A stretch of 64,000 nt of DNA, taken from NCBI RefSeq assembly GCF_900129055.1, contig NZ_FQUZ01000003.1, positions 62,001 to 126,000 on the forward strand, given 5' to 3'. A model generated the notes under the pieces. That model was given only the letters and a program-made list of their open reading frames with translations. It did no database searches and was not told the DNA's origin. Positions 52,868 to 64,000 of this stretch are shown here, piece after piece. Every line of letters begins with the position of its first letter. Position 1 is the first letter of the stretch. The stretch is from Lampropedia hyalina DSM 16112. GTDB lineage: Bacteria; Pseudomonadota; Gammaproteobacteria; Burkholderiales; Burkholderiaceae_C. Position numbers and translations under genes: made by a program.

Positions 52868-53575
52868 TCAGGGCTGTGCTGCCTGCTGTTCCCGGAACGC
52901 CTTGGCCGCGCTGAAATGCCCGCAGCCGATGAAGGGGCGTGGCGGGCGCAGGGCCGACAGTGGTGAGGGGTGATTGGCCAGCAGCACCAGATGGCCTTTG
53001 TCGGCGGGAATCAGTGCCCGCTTGGACTGGGCGTGGGAGCCCCACAGCATGAACACCACTGGGCGGTCGCCCTGTGCCACCTGCGCAATAACGGCATCGG
53101 TGAGCAGTTCCCAGCCTTTGCCTGAATGGCTGCCTGCCTGCCCTTCTTCCACGGTCAGGCAGGTGTTGAGCAGCAGCACGCCGTTTTGCGCCCACTTCAC
53201 CAGACTGCCGCCGGGCTGTGGAAAGGTGGGGGGCGGCACGCCCAGATCGCGCTGGATTTCCTTGAAGATGTTTTGCAGCGAGGGCGGAAAACGCACCCCC
53301 GGCGCGACCGAGAATGCCAGCCCTTCGGCCTGCCCGCGCCCGTGGTAGGGGTCTTGCCCCAGGATGACCACGCGCACAGCGTCGGGGGCGGTGAGTTCCA
53401 GCGCGCGCAGGGGTTGTGGCGGGAAGATGCTGGCTCCGGCCTGCACCCGCTGGTGCAGAAAGGCCAGCAGTTTCTGCCCCTGAGGACTGCCGAAAAAGGC
53501 ACTGACGGCATCCTGCCAACCGGAAGCCACCGGCCAGTCCACCGGGTCGGCACTGAGGAGTTGGGTTGCATTCAT
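52868..53575 (-). CDS. ung: Uracil-DNA glycosylase
   Basis: Removes uracil from DNA as the first step of base excision repair. The 235 residues have the water-activating motif ILGQDPYHG with Asp75, FPPSLQNIFKEI, the uracil-recognition stretch GVLLLNTCLTVEEG and the minor-groove loop HPSPLSA. Length and motifs are those of family-1 UDG. The DUF349 gene lies 27 nt upstream on the same strand. Confidence 0.97.
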   Translation of the reverse strand: MNATQLLSADPVDWPVASGWQDAVSAFFGSPQGQKLLAFLHQRVQAGASIFPPQPLRALELTAPDAVRVVILGQDPYHGRGQAEGLAFSVAPGVRFPPSLQNIFKEIQRDLGVPPPTFPQPGGSLVKWAQNGVLLLNTCLTVEEGQAGSHSGKGWELLTDAVIAQVAQGDRPVVFMLWGSHAQSKRALIPADKGHLVLLANHPSPLSALRPPRPFIGCGHFSAAKAFREQQAAQP

Positions 53576-53602
53576 GGCGGCAGGCAGGATGTAGTCAGGG
53601 AT

Positions 53603-56084
53603 TTACTTGCGCAGCAGGGCCTTCAGTGCGTTTTGCAGGCGTTTGCTGCTGTCGTCGTCGGCAGGGGCGGCCAAGACCTTGCCGACGTCGGCCTGCCAGG
53701 TTTCGACAGGGCTGGCGGCGTGTTTCTGCGTCAGCAGTTGCAGTTGCAGGGCACGCCGTTGCGGCAGGGCTTCGGCTGGGGTGGGCACTTCGGCGGCGAT
53801 TTCCAGGCGCAGCAGGGCTTGCTGGGCCGCGCTGGCATCGGCGGCAGAACCACCAATGGCCTGTTGCCATTGTGTCCATTGCGCATTGCTGATTTTCTTG
53901 CCCAGTTGGGCGGCAGGCGGCACGGTGGCGGCATCGCGTTTCTGCCAGGCATCGAGCAGTTGCACCAGCGATTCGCCGTGGGCCTGCGAAGCGAGCTTGC
54001 GCAGTGCCAATTGGGCGTTTTCCAGTGCGTTGCGCTGGGCGCGGAAGGCCTTGTCACCCAGACGAGGCGTGGCGGCGCGGGGGGCGCGTTCGCTGCCCAC
54101 GGGGGCGCGGCGTTCGCGGCCATCGCGGCTGTCCCGACCATCACGGCCTTCGCGTCCCTTGCCTTTCTGGCCGTCGCGTTCGCGTGATGGCACGGCAGCC
54201 CCCAGGCTGCTGCGCGGCTGGCCGGGGCGGTCGTCACCGCGCCGGGCGATCAGCGGCTTGGCGGGGGCCGGTGCGGCCACAGGAGCGGGAGCGGCTTCGG
54301 TGGTGGTGGCGGTGGTCTCGTCTGTGGCTGCTGCTACAGCGGTGGTGTCCGCTTCGGGTGTGCCCGTGGCCGCGGTTTCGCTGGCCGCATCGGTTGCGGT
54401 CGCTGTGGCAGTCGGGGTGCTGCTGGCGGCAGGTGCTTCTGCTGCCGCGCCCTGGCGGCTGGCCTGCTCCAGTGCCTGCACGGCTTCGCGGATGGCGGCG
54501 ACATCGCCGTTGCGAATGGCTTCTTCCACGGCGGCACTGGCTTGCAGCACGGCCTGATCGTGGGCGGAGAGGGGCGCGGTGGCCTGCTGCTCGCGCTGGC
54601 TGCTCTTGCGGTTGAAGGCATCGTCCAGCGGTTTGCGGAAGGCTTCCCACAGCTTTTGCTCCTGCTTGCGGTCGATGCTGACGGTGTGTGCCTGGGCCTG
54701 CCAGCGTTGTTGCAGGTTTTTGACGGCGTTGATGTTCAGCTCGGCGGCACTGGCCAGTTGCTGGGCTTCCTCGATCAGGCTGCGGCGGATGGCAATGCTT
54801 TCCTTTTGCGCCTGCTCTACCGGTGCGGCGATGGCATCGTGCGCGGCTTTCCAGCGTTCCTGCAAGCCGGTGTAGAGCTTGTCGCTGACGTGGCCGGCAT
54901 TGCGCCAGCGGTTGTTCCATTGCTGAAGCTGGCGTTGCAGGCCTTTGAGGTCCTGGTTGGCTTCTTCGGCATGGGCCTTGCCCCAGGCGATGAATTCGTC
55001 GAGCAGGCGGTTGCGTTCGGCCTTGTGCTCGGCGGCTTCGGCCTTGACCTTGACCAGCCATTCCTCGACGATGGCGTGGGCCTTGCTGGCGGCTTCGTCG
55101 AAGCGTTTCCACAGGTGGGCGTTGGGTGCGTTGGCGCGATCGACCTGCCGCCAGTGTTCGCGCAGTTCGCGCAGTTGCTGCTGGAGCTTGCGGCTGCCGC
55201 TGGCTGCGGGCTGCGGGCTGGCCTTCGGCGGGCGAGAGCAGTCCATCGGCACGGCGGATGAGTTCCTCGCGCACCTGGTTCGCGCCCCAGCGTTGCCAGC
55301 CTTGCAAATCGCCTGCATCGATGAGGGCGCGATTGACGCGCTCTTCCAGAGCCTGATCCAGTGTCGCACCGGTAGCCTTGAGGGTGTCGCGCAGTGCGGC
55401 TGCGGCCTGTGCGCTGTCCTTGGCCTGTCCGCCACGGGCAATGCGTTCGGTCTTGGCAATGGCCTGTTCGATGCGGCTGGTCTGCTCGGGTGTCAGGGCC
55501 ACGGCAGGGGTGTCGGCTGGCAGGCTCAGGCCATGCAGGGCGCGCAGTTCATCGGCCCAGACCTGTACCTGAGGCAGTTCGGCCTGTGGGTTTTCGGCAG
55601 CGGCCTTGGCCAGTGCGAGGGCTTCGGAGAAGGCGGTGAAGACCAGCGACAGTTGCGTGCCGGAGTTGTCCAGCGCGCTGTGGTAGCGTGGCTCGATGCT
55701 GCCCCAGTTCGGACTCTCCTGAAGCTGCTGGGCAATGCCCTGCCATTTCTGGATGTCGGCTTGCAGCGGCTCCAGGGCTTCGGCCGCGTGTTGCCAGGAC
55801 TTGGTGGAGAGCACGTCGATGCGCTGGGCCAGCAGCAGCGCGGCTTCTTTCTGCACCATGCTGCGGTGTTGCAGTTCCTGGATGGACTTGATGGTGTCGG
55901 CGATCTGGGCGCGCAGGCTGGCCAGTGGCTCCTTGGACAGGGGCGCGCCCGCCTTGGCGGCTTCGCGCTGCCAGGCTTCGCCATCGGCAATCTGGAAGGG
56001 GCTGCGTTGCAGGATGGCTTCGGCCTTCTGGCTCCATTCCTGGGCAATGTCCTGTGGGTTATCGGCTGGGAGGGTATCGGTCAT
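53603..56084 (-). pseudogene. DUF349 domain protein, frame broken by a 7-bp tandem duplication
   Basis: Coding sequence for a helical DUF349 protein that runs in two frames. Translation from ATG 56082-56084 (TDTLPADNPQDIAQEWSQKAEAIL) is family-like for about 290 residues, to LIRRADGLLSPAEGQ. The rest (SGSRKLQQQLRELREHWRQVDRAN through DUF349 repeats, then an Ala/Thr-rich and RDGRDSRDGRERR region to the stop at 53603) lies in another frame. The break coincides with a tandem GCTGCGG GCTGCGG at 55203-55216; removing one unit restores a single 824-residue frame. As read, the first frame ends at 54234 after a nonsense tail. It could be a real mutation, a slippage-variable switch or an assembly error. 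Lies between suhB and ung. Confidence 0.8.
55203..55216. repeat. 7-bp tandem repeat at the DUF349 frameshift
   Basis: Two units of GCTGCGG in direct tandem, followed by a partial third (GCTG, 55217-55220). Seven is one more than a multiple of three, exactly the offset between the two DUF349 frames. Deleting one unit gives the codons for EGQPAASGSRK across the joint. Confidence 0.85.
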
Positions 56085-56199
56085 AGGGGGGCTGAATGTG
56101 GATTGCGCCCGGATGGCGGGCGCGGTGTTCGGTATGGGTTCAACAAGATGGTCGGGCAGGGGCGGGCGGTGCCGCCGGGCGTGCAGGCGAGCTGCGCGC

Positions 56200-57165
56200 T
56201 CAGAGTGCCACGGGTGGCTCTTCGGCGGGCTTGTCGGCATCCTCTGCGGGGCGGGGGGCTGCCACGGCACTGGCGGGGCGGGGTGTGGGGCTGAGCACCT
56301 GGCGCAGTTCGGCACGCTTTTCGCGCATTGTGGCTTTTTCGCCAGCCTGTGCGAATTGGCTGTATTTGCCCAGCAGATGCACCATCTGGCCGTAGATGCG
56401 CGGGCTGGCGGCCATGCACTCGCCTTGCTCCAGAAAATGCGCCTCGCCGGTGTAGTTGCCCACCAGACCACCCGCTTCGGTCACCAGCAGGCTGCCAGCG
56501 GCCACGTCCCAGGGGCTGAGGCCTTTTTCAAAGAAGCCGTCGGAAAAGCCCGCTGCCACATAGGCCAGATCGAGTGCCGCAGAGCCGGGACGGCGCACGC
56601 CAGCGGTGTGGCGCATCACGTCGTTGAGGGCCAGCAGGTGATCCTCGAAGTCGTCGCCTTCGCGGTACGGGAAGCCGGTGGCAATCAGGCAGTCGTGCAG
56701 ATTGGTGCGCTTGCTCACGCGGATGCGGCGGTCGTTCAGGAATGCGCCCCGACCCTGTGTGGCGGTGAACAGGTCGTTGCGCGTGGGGTCGAACACCACC
56801 GCCTGTTCCATGCGCCCGCGCACGCTCAGCGCAATGCTGATGCTGTAGGCGGGAAAGCCGTGGATGAAGTTGGTCGTGCCGTCCAGCGGGTCGATGATCC
56901 AGACGAAATCGGACTTGCGGTTGCCATGCTGGCGGCCGGTTTCCTCGGCCCAGATGCCGTGCTGGGGATAGGCCGACAGCAGGGTTTCGATGATGGCCTG
57001 CTCGGCTCCGGTATCGACTTCGGTGACGAAATCGTTGAGCTGTTTTTGCGAAATGCGCACGGACTCCACATCCAGCGCGGCCCGGTTGATGATGCTGCCC
57101 GCTGCGCGTGCGGCCTTGATGGCCACGTTGAGCATGGGGTGGAGGCTGGAAGAAGGGGTGTTCAT
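56200..57165 (-). CDS. suhB: Inositol-1-monophosphatase family protein
   Basis: Magnesium-dependent phosphatase of the IMPase family; SuhB also takes part in rRNA transcription antitermination in E. coli. The 321 residues begin near [22 protein letters not shown], matching the SuhB N-terminus, which supports ATG 57163-57165. Metal ligands lie in [21 protein letters not shown] and [19 protein letters not shown]-terminal tail of about 50 residues rich in Pro, Ala and Glu ([21 protein letters not shown]) is extra. Divergent from trmJ, as in many proteobacteria. Confidence 0.95.
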   Translation of the reverse strand: MNTPSSSLHPMLNVAIKAARAAGSIINRAALDVESVRISQKQLNDFVTEVDTGAEQAIIETLLSAYPQHGIWAEETGRQHGNRKSDFVWIIDPLDGTTNFIHGFPAYSISIALSVRGRMEQAVVFDPTRNDLFTATQGRGAFLNDRRIRVSKRTNLHDCLIATGFPYREGDDFEDHLLALNDVMRHTAGVRRPGSAALDLAYVAAGFSDGFFEKGLSPWDVAAGSLLVTEAGGLVGNYTGEAHFLEQGECMAASPRIYGQMVHLLGKYSQFAQAGEKATMREKRAELRQVLSPTPRPASAVAAPRPAEDADKPAEEPPVAL

Positions 57166-57306
57166 AGGCAGAAAAGGCAAACGGAAGATTCGGCCCGTGG
57201 CAGGCCGTAAACCCGCTATTCTAATGCCCCGCACCGCCGATGCAGGGCAGAAGTCCTGTTGCACCAGGGCGTGTCATCATGTAGATTCACCCCCGAACCC
57301 CGAGAG

Positions 57307-58161
57307 ATGAAAACCCGTTTTGTACTGATTGAAACCAGCCATGCCGGCAATGTGGGCGCGACCGCGCGTGCCATGAAGGTCATGGGATTTGAAGACCTGG
57401 TGCTGGTGGCCCCCCGCCACGCCAATGTGCTGCGCCTGAAGGAAACCATCGAGCGTGCCAGCGGGGCCATCAGTGTGCTGCGCCAGGCGCGCATTGTGCC
57501 CACACTGGATGAGGCACTCGATGGCATGACCCATCTGTGTGCCACGGCAATGATCGGCCGCGATTTCGGCCCACCCACCCGCACCCCGCGCGAACACTTT
57601 GAACATCTGCGCACCCGCGATGGGCTGCATTCGCAACCCGGCGGGGCCAGCGTACCGGACGGTGTGGCCTTCCTGTTCGGCACCGAGCGGTTCGGTATGC
57701 GCAATGATGATGTGTACCGCTGCCATGTGGCCTTGCAGATTCCCAGCAGCCCACAATTCGGCTCCCTCAACCTCGCTGCTGCCGTGCAGGTGATTGCCTA
57801 CGAGTGGCGGCTGTTTCTGCAAAGTGTGGGGCAGGGCGATTACGAAGCGGCAGTGCCCGAACCGACCCCGGATGCGCTATTGCCTGTCCATGCCCCGGCC
57901 GATGCTCAGGCTCTGGCCGGTTTGCTGGCGCACTGGCAGACGGCTTTGGTGGACATCGGTTTCCTCGACCCGGCCAGCCCCAAGAAGCTTATGCCGACCC
58001 TGAACCAGCTCTTCAACCGCGCCCAGCTCTCGCAACGCGATGTTCACATTTTGCGCGGCATTGCACGGGCCATGATGCAACCTGTGCGCCCTGCCCGTGA
58101 CGGCCTTGTGACCGATGGTGTGGATAGTCTGTCCGCACGGCGGGCAGACCAGGGGGAATGA
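57307..58161 (+). CDS. trmJ: tRNA (cytidine/uridine-2'-O-)-methyltransferase TrmJ
   Basis: SPOUT methyltransferase acting on position 32 of tRNA. The 284 residues from ATG 57307 have motif 1 RFVLIETSHAGNVGATARAMKVMGF, motif 2 AFLFGTERFGMRNDDVYRC and motif 3 IPSSPQFGSLNLAAAVQVIAYEW, the trefoil-knot SAM site, plus the C-terminal extension typical of TrmJ. The ATG is preceded by CGAGAG. Upstream frame to 57259 is not family-like. Divergent from suhB. Confidence 0.95.
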   Translation: MKTRFVLIETSHAGNVGATARAMKVMGFEDLVLVAPRHANVLRLKETIERASGAISVLRQARIVPTLDEALDGMTHLCATAMIGRDFGPPTRTPREHFEHLRTRDGLHSQPGGASVPDGVAFLFGTERFGMRNDDVYRCHVALQIPSSPQFGSLNLAAAVQVIAYEWRLFLQSVGQGDYEAAVPEPTPDALLPVHAPADAQALAGLLAHWQTALVDIGFLDPASPKKLMPTLNQLFNRAQLSQRDVHILRGIARAMMQPVRPARDGLVTDGVDSLSARRADQGE

Positions 58162-58186
58162 TGACAGGCCCTGACTTTCGTTGAAG

Positions 58187-59584
58187 TCAGATAGGCTGTG
58201 CTACCAGATCGTGCCCCTGCGTCTGCACGATCTGCGCGTTGGTGAACGTGCCCACTTTCAGGGTTTTGCTGGCTTTTTGCGGGGGCAGCAGATGCACCAC
58301 GCCATCGATCTCGGGGGCATCGGCGTAGCTGCGACCCGTGCCGCCGCGCCGTCCCAGGGCGGGGGCGGAATCGACCAGCACTTTCATGACCTGCCCGACG
58401 CGCCGTTGCAGCTTGCGGGTGGAGCAGGCTTCGGCCACTTCCATGAAGCGGGCGCGGCGTTCCTCGCGCAGGGCTTGCGGCAGCATGCCGGGCAGGGTGT
58501 TGGCGGTGGCTCCATCCACGTCGCTGTAGGCAAAGCAGCCTGCACGGTCGATCTGGGCTTCTTCCACAAAGTCCAGCAGGTGCTGGAATTCGGCCTCGGT
58601 CTCGCCGGGAAAGCCCGCAATGAAGGTGCTGCGGATGACCAGTTCCGGGCAGGTTTCGCGCCAGCGTTGGATGCGTTCGAGGTTTTTCTCGCCATTGGCA
58701 GGACGTTTCATGCGTTTGAGCACATCAGGGTGGCTGTGCTGGAAGGGCACGTCCAGATAGGGCAGCACCTTGCCTTGCGCCATCAGTTCCACGACCTGAT
58801 CGACACTGGGATACGGATAGACGTAGTGCAGCCGCACCCATGCGCCATAGGGCCGGGCCAGTTCGCCCAGGGACTCGACCAGCTCGAACAGGCGCGTCTT
58901 GACGGGCTTGCCATCCCAGAAGCCGGTGCGGTATTTCACGTCCACGCCAAAGGCCGAGGTGTCCTGGCTGATGACCAGCAGTTCCTTCACGCCGCCCTCG
59001 AACAGGGCGCGGGCTTCCTTGAGCACGTCGCCAATCGGGCGCGAGACCAGATCGCCGCGCATGGACGGAATGATGCAGAAGGTGCAGCGGTGGTTGCAGC
59101 CTTCGCTGATTTTCAGGTAGGCGTAATGTTTGGGGGTGAGCTTCAGGCCTGCTTCGCCAAAGCCGCCGGGCACCAGGTCCAGGAACGGGTCGTGCGGTTT
59201 GGGCAGGTGGGTGTGGACGGCATCCATCACTTCCTGGGTGGCGTGCGGCCCGGTCACGGCCAACACGCTGGGGTGTATTTGCTGCACCAGGTTGCCGCCG
59301 CTGTCGCCGGTGCGCGCTCCCAGGCAGCCGGTGACGATGACCTTGCCGTTTTCCGCCAGGGCTTCGCCAATGGTGTCCAGGCTTTCCCTGACGGCATCAT
59401 CGATGAAGCCACAGGTATTGACGATGACCAGATCGGCTCCGTCGAAGGTTTTGGCGGTTTGGTAGCCTTCGGCACTCAACTGGGTGAGGATGAGTTCGGA
59501 GTCGGTCAGGGCCTTCGGGCAGCCCAGGCTGACGAAGCCGACTTTGGGCGGCGTGTGGCCACTGCGGGCAATGGAGTGTGTCAT
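58187..59584 (-). CDS. rimO: Ribosomal protein uS12 methylthiotransferase
   Basis: Radical-SAM enzyme that methylthiolates an aspartate of ribosomal protein S12. The 465 residues show the N-terminal UPF0004 domain ([19 protein letters not shown], Cys22 and [15 protein letters not shown]), the radical SAM motif [15 protein letters not shown] (about 155-169) that binds the catalytic 4Fe-4S cluster, and a C-terminal TRAM domain ([20 protein letters not shown]). Convergent with trmJ, 25 nt apart. Downstream context is not informative. Confidence 0.97.
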   Translation of the reverse strand: MTHSIARSGHTPPKVGFVSLGCPKALTDSELILTQLSAEGYQTAKTFDGADLVIVNTCGFIDDAVRESLDTIGEALAENGKVIVTGCLGARTGDSGGNLVQQIHPSVLAVTGPHATQEVMDAVHTHLPKPHDPFLDLVPGGFGEAGLKLTPKHYAYLKISEGCNHRCTFCIIPSMRGDLVSRPIGDVLKEARALFEGGVKELLVISQDTSAFGVDVKYRTGFWDGKPVKTRLFELVESLGELARPYGAWVRLHYVYPYPSVDQVVELMAQGKVLPYLDVPFQHSHPDVLKRMKRPANGEKNLERIQRWRETCPELVIRSTFIAGFPGETEAEFQHLLDFVEEAQIDRAGCFAYSDVDGATANTLPGMLPQALREERRARFMEVAEACSTRKLQRRVGQVMKVLVDSAPALGRRGGTGRSYADAPEIDGVVHLLPPQKASKTLKVGTFTNAQIVQTQGHDLVAQPI

Positions 59585-59735
59585 GGGGTGTTTTTTATCG
59601 GTGCGTGGGGAATCGGATCAGGTGGCACGCGTGCTCACGCACCTGTTCGCAATCGGGCGATATTGTCGCTGTTTCTGTGCGCCCCGGCGCAATCGACCGA
59701 CTGCGCCAGATGGGCATGGCGAGCGAATGGCCGGT

Positions 59736-60362
59736 TTATGGGCCGCTGGCGACCGGCAGTCCGGCCCGGTTGAAGATGCTCACGGCCTGGGTGCGGTTGG
59801 TGGCCCCAAGCTTGCGCAAAATGGCGGTCATGTGGGCCTTGATGGTGGCCTCGGATGTGCCCAGTTCATGGGCGATCTGCTTGTTGAGCAGCCCGGCCGC
59901 TGCCATTTCCAGCACCTTGCGTTGCTGGGGGGTCAATTCGCCAATGCGGTGGGGGGGGGCGGTGGGGGCTGGCAGTGCAGGAAACCAGGTGTCTCCGGCC
60001 AGCACGGCCTGAAGGGCATCGGCCAATTCCGTGGCATCGGTCGATTTGGGAATGAAGCCTGCCGCACCGTGGTGAATGCAGTGCTGCACCGATTGCGGGT
60101 CTTCGTGGGCCGAAATGACGACCACGGGCAACTGCGGCCACTGCGAACGCAGGTGCATCAGGGCCTCGAAGCCTTTCGCTCCGGGCATGCTGAGATCCAG
60201 CAGCAACAGGTCGGCATGAGGGTAGGAGTCGATCAGCACCAGCAGCCGCTCGATGCTTTCTGCCTCGTGAATCCGGGTGCCTGAACCCAATGCCCGCATC
60301 ACGAGGGCATGGAGTGCCTCGCGGAACAAGGGGTGATCGTCTGCAATCAGGATTTCGGACAT
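59736..60362 (-). CDS. LuxR/NarL-type response regulator next to acs (CrbR/AgmR-like)
   Basis: A 208-residue two-component regulator. The receiver domain has the acidic pair ADDH (7-10), phospho-acceptor Asp56 (LLLLDLSMPG) and Lys in FIPKSTDA. The C-terminal HTH is LuxR type (LTPQQRKVLEMAAAGLLNKQIAHELGTSEATIKAHM). ATG 60360-60362 is the start with homology; a longer frame upstream is not family-like. It lies downstream of acs in the same direction behind a terminator. In Pseudomonas and Vibrio, CrbR-type regulators of this class activate acs together with the SSS-domain kinase CrbS. That link is by analogy, since no kinase is in the window. Confidence 0.88.
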   Translation of the reverse strand: MSEILIADDHPLFREALHALVMRALGSGTRIHEAESIERLLVLIDSYPHADLLLLDLSMPGAKGFEALMHLRSQWPQLPVVVISAHEDPQSVQHCIHHGAAGFIPKSTDATELADALQAVLAGDTWFPALPAPTAPPHRIGELTPQQRKVLEMAAAGLLNKQIAHELGTSEATIKAHMTAILRKLGATNRTQAVSIFNRAGLPVASGP

Positions 60363-60414
60363 GCGGCGATTATTGCATCGGCATGGCACCGATGATGGCA
60401 TGGCGCAGCGATTC

Positions 60415-60450
60415 AGACAAGAAAACGGGCAGTTCTTGCCAACTGCCCGT
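60415..60450 (-). terminator. Rho-independent terminator downstream of acs
   Basis: A perfect 10-bp stem, ACGGGCAGTT (60425-60434) with AACTGCCCGT (60441-60450), and a 6-nt loop. Read on the minus strand it is followed by TTTCTTGTC, a modest T-tract, placing it about 70 nt after the acs stop. It separates acs from the response regulator gene. Confidence 0.75.
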
Positions 60451-60517
60451 CTTGAGACTGGATGTGCATCCTGTGGAGGGTGCCTGGCATGAATGCCGGA
60501 CACCCTGCCACACCCCA

Positions 60518-62464
<1,947 letters not shown>

Positions 62465-62627
62465 GTTTTTGTCTCTCTCTTCTTAAAAATTGAACATAGT
62501 GGGTGAACAAAAGTTCATTTCAGCGCAATGTGGGCCAACACTGTGCTCCCTCTAGCTTATACCAGGTTATGGTTGCCGGGGAGCACTCGCCAGTGTGCTG
62601 GGCACTGGCGAATGGCGGTGTTCGGTC

Positions 62628-64000
62628 TCAGTGGGAAGAGGCCGAGGAAGCACCCAGTCCGGTTTCAGAACGCACCAGCTGGGCGGCGAAGGCAGCACGC
62701 TCGGCCTGTGCATTGCGGCTCTTGTCGGTGATCGAGAAGAACCAGATACCGACAAACGCCAGGGTCATCGAGAATAGTGCTGGGGAAGCGTAGGGGAACG
62801 GAGCCGAGCCGACGGGGTTGCCGAAGACCGATTCCCACACCGAGGGCGACAACAGGGTCAGCACTACAGAGGAAGTCAGGCCCAGGAAGCCACCGATCAC
62901 TGCGCCACGGGTGGTCATGTCTTTCCAGAGGATCGACAGGAACAGCACCGGGAAGTTGGCGGATGCAGCCACGGCGAAGGCCAGTGACACCATGAACGCG
63001 ATGTTCTGCTTCTCGAACACGATGCCCAGCACCACGGCGATCACACCCAGCACCAGAGTGGTGATGCGCGAGACCTTCAGTTCGGCGGCACTGTCGGCTT
63101 TGCCTTTCTTGAACACGGTGGAGTACAGGTCATGCGACACGGCAGAGGCACCGGAGAGCGTCAGGCCAGCGACCACTGCCAGGATGGTGGCGAATGCCAC
63201 GGCAGAGATGAAGCCCAGGAACACGTTGCCGCCCACCGCATTGGCCAGGTGAACCGCAGCCATGTTGCCGCCACCGATCAGGCCACCGGAGCCATCCAGG
63301 AACTGCGGGTTGGTGCTGACCAGCACAATCGCGCCGAAGCCGATGATGAAGGTCAGGATGTAGAAGTAACCAATCCAGGTGGTGGCCCAGAACACGGACT
63401 TGCGCGCTTCCTTGGCGTTGGGCACGGTGAAGAAGCGCATCAGTACGTGGGGCAGACCTGCGGTTCCGAACATCAGGGCCATGCCGAAGCTGATGGCGGA
63501 GATGGGATCCTTGATGAAGTTACCTGGGCCCATGATGGAGTTGGAACCCTTGATGTCCACCGAAGCCTGGAACAGACGCTCGAAGCTGAAGCCATAGGCC
63601 TTCATCACCATGAATGCCATGAAGCTGGCACCGGAGAGCAGCAAGCTGGCCTTGATGATCTGCACCCAGGTCGTGGCTGTCATACCGCCGAACAGCACAT
63701 ACACCATCATCAGCAGGCCCACGATGATGACCGCATACATGTATTCCAGCCCGAACAGCAGCTTGATGAGCTGGCCTGCACCCACCATCTGGGCGATCAG
63801 GTAAAACGCCACCACCACCAGCGTACCGGAGGCCGCGAAGGCGCGAATCGGGCCGGGCTGGAAGCGATAACCGGCCACATCGGCAAATGTGAACTTGCCC
63901 AGGTTGCGCAGCTTTTCGGCCATCAGGAACGTGATGATGGGCCAGCCCACCAGGAAGCCGATCGAGTAGATCAGGCCGTCGTAGCCGTTCATCATCACCG
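62628..64000 (-). CDS. actP: Cation:acetate symporter, 5'-truncated by window edge
   Basis: Sodium:solute symporter importing acetate. The frame remains open to the window end, so the N-terminus is missing; about 457 residues are seen. Landmarks are [95 protein letters not shown] and a C-terminal tail [25 protein letters not shown]-like ([18 protein letters not shown]). Closely related to the symporter at 50327-52012. It is upstream of acs on the same strand, supporting acetate as the substrate. Confidence 0.95.
   Translation of the reverse strand, partial: VMMNGYDGLIYSIGFLVGWPIITFLMAEKLRNLGKFTFADVAGYRFQPGPIRAFAASGTLVVVAFYLIAQMVGAGQLIKLLFGLEYMYAVIIVGLLMMVYVLFGGMTATTWVQIIKASLLLSGASFMAFMVMKAYGFSFERLFQASVDIKGSNSIMGPGNFIKDPISAISFGMALMFGTAGLPHVLMRFFTVPNAKEARKSVFWATTWIGYFYILTFIIGFGAIVLVSTNPQFLDGSGGLIGGGNMAAVHLANAVGGNVFLGFISAVAFATILAVVAGLTLSGASAVSHDLYSTVFKKGKADSAAELKVSRITTLVLGVIAVVLGIVFEKQNIAFMVSLAFAVAASANFPVLFLSILWKDMTTRGAVIGGFLGLTSSVVLTLLSPSVWESVFGNPVGSAPFPYASPALFSMTLAFVGIWFFSITDKSRNAQAERAAFAAQLVRSETGLGASSASSH

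Overview
The window is a GC-rich bacterial chromosome segment. Protein family content and gene order (coiled-coil protein-zapA-6S RNA, ScoAB, DUF349 protein, an HcaR/MhpB-type cluster, acs next to actP) point to Betaproteobacteria, order Burkholderiales, most like Comamonadaceae. The genus cannot be fixed from the sequence alone. No prophage, IS transposase, CRISPR array, tRNA or rRNA gene was seen.

Layout. 1-2123: the 3' part of proS and a Tat-exported lytic transglycosylase. 2124-2564: a repeat-filled gap with a perfect 30-bp inverted repeat and a long palindrome. 2565-9860 (minus): one 2431-residue extracellular multidomain nuclease (lamin-tail, Ig-like, Calx-beta, OB-fold, ExeM/NucH phosphatase fold, DUF4214). 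9972-15998: a surface-glycan island with a GT-C membrane protein and a GtrB/ArnC-like GT2 on plus, and a Wzt-type ABC ATPase, an LpxL-like acyltransferase and an OafA-like acyltransferase on minus. 16397-19041: a TPR protein and an L,D-transpeptidase, both exported and both ending in an NTF2-like domain. 19215-21786: scoAB, a zapB-like coiled coil, zapA and 6S RNA. 21920-26272: RraA-like protein, EI24 membrane protein, M14-like lipoprotein and P1 peptidase. 26294-31297: hemH, lysA-lptM, divergent cyaY, DUF3014 protein and a nitronate monooxygenase-like enzyme. 31637-37330: TonB siderophore receptor plus multicopper oxidase, DUF2501 protein and flavin reductase. 37342-39361: trpS and a site-2 protease.

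39436-52012 is the metabolic centrepiece. It is a contiguous hcaR < > hcaEFCBD-mhpBCDFE cluster followed by a DUF485 protein and an SSS-family symporter. Together they form a complete route from 3-phenylpropionate or cinnamate to pyruvate, acetyl-CoA and succinate or fumarate. HcaEFCD plus HcaB make the catechol, MhpB opens the ring, MhpC hydrolyses the product, MhpD hydrates, MhpE cleaves and MhpF makes acetyl-CoA. Two genes elsewhere in the window fit with it: ScoAB can activate acetoacetate, and acs-actP (60518-64000) handles acetate.

52053-60362 is mostly housekeeping: YciO/TsaC-like protein, ung, a DUF349 protein broken by a 7-bp tandem duplication, suhB, trmJ, rimO and a LuxR-type response regulator. 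The window ends in acs and a truncated actP.

Most notable observations: two long palindromes of about 160 bp that share a hairpin core with a compensatory base-pair change and lie just after stop codons; the 7-bp duplication explaining the DUF349 frameshift; an M14-like lipoprotein lacking the usual zinc histidines; and the fused hca-mhp cluster with an acetate-permease-like transporter.
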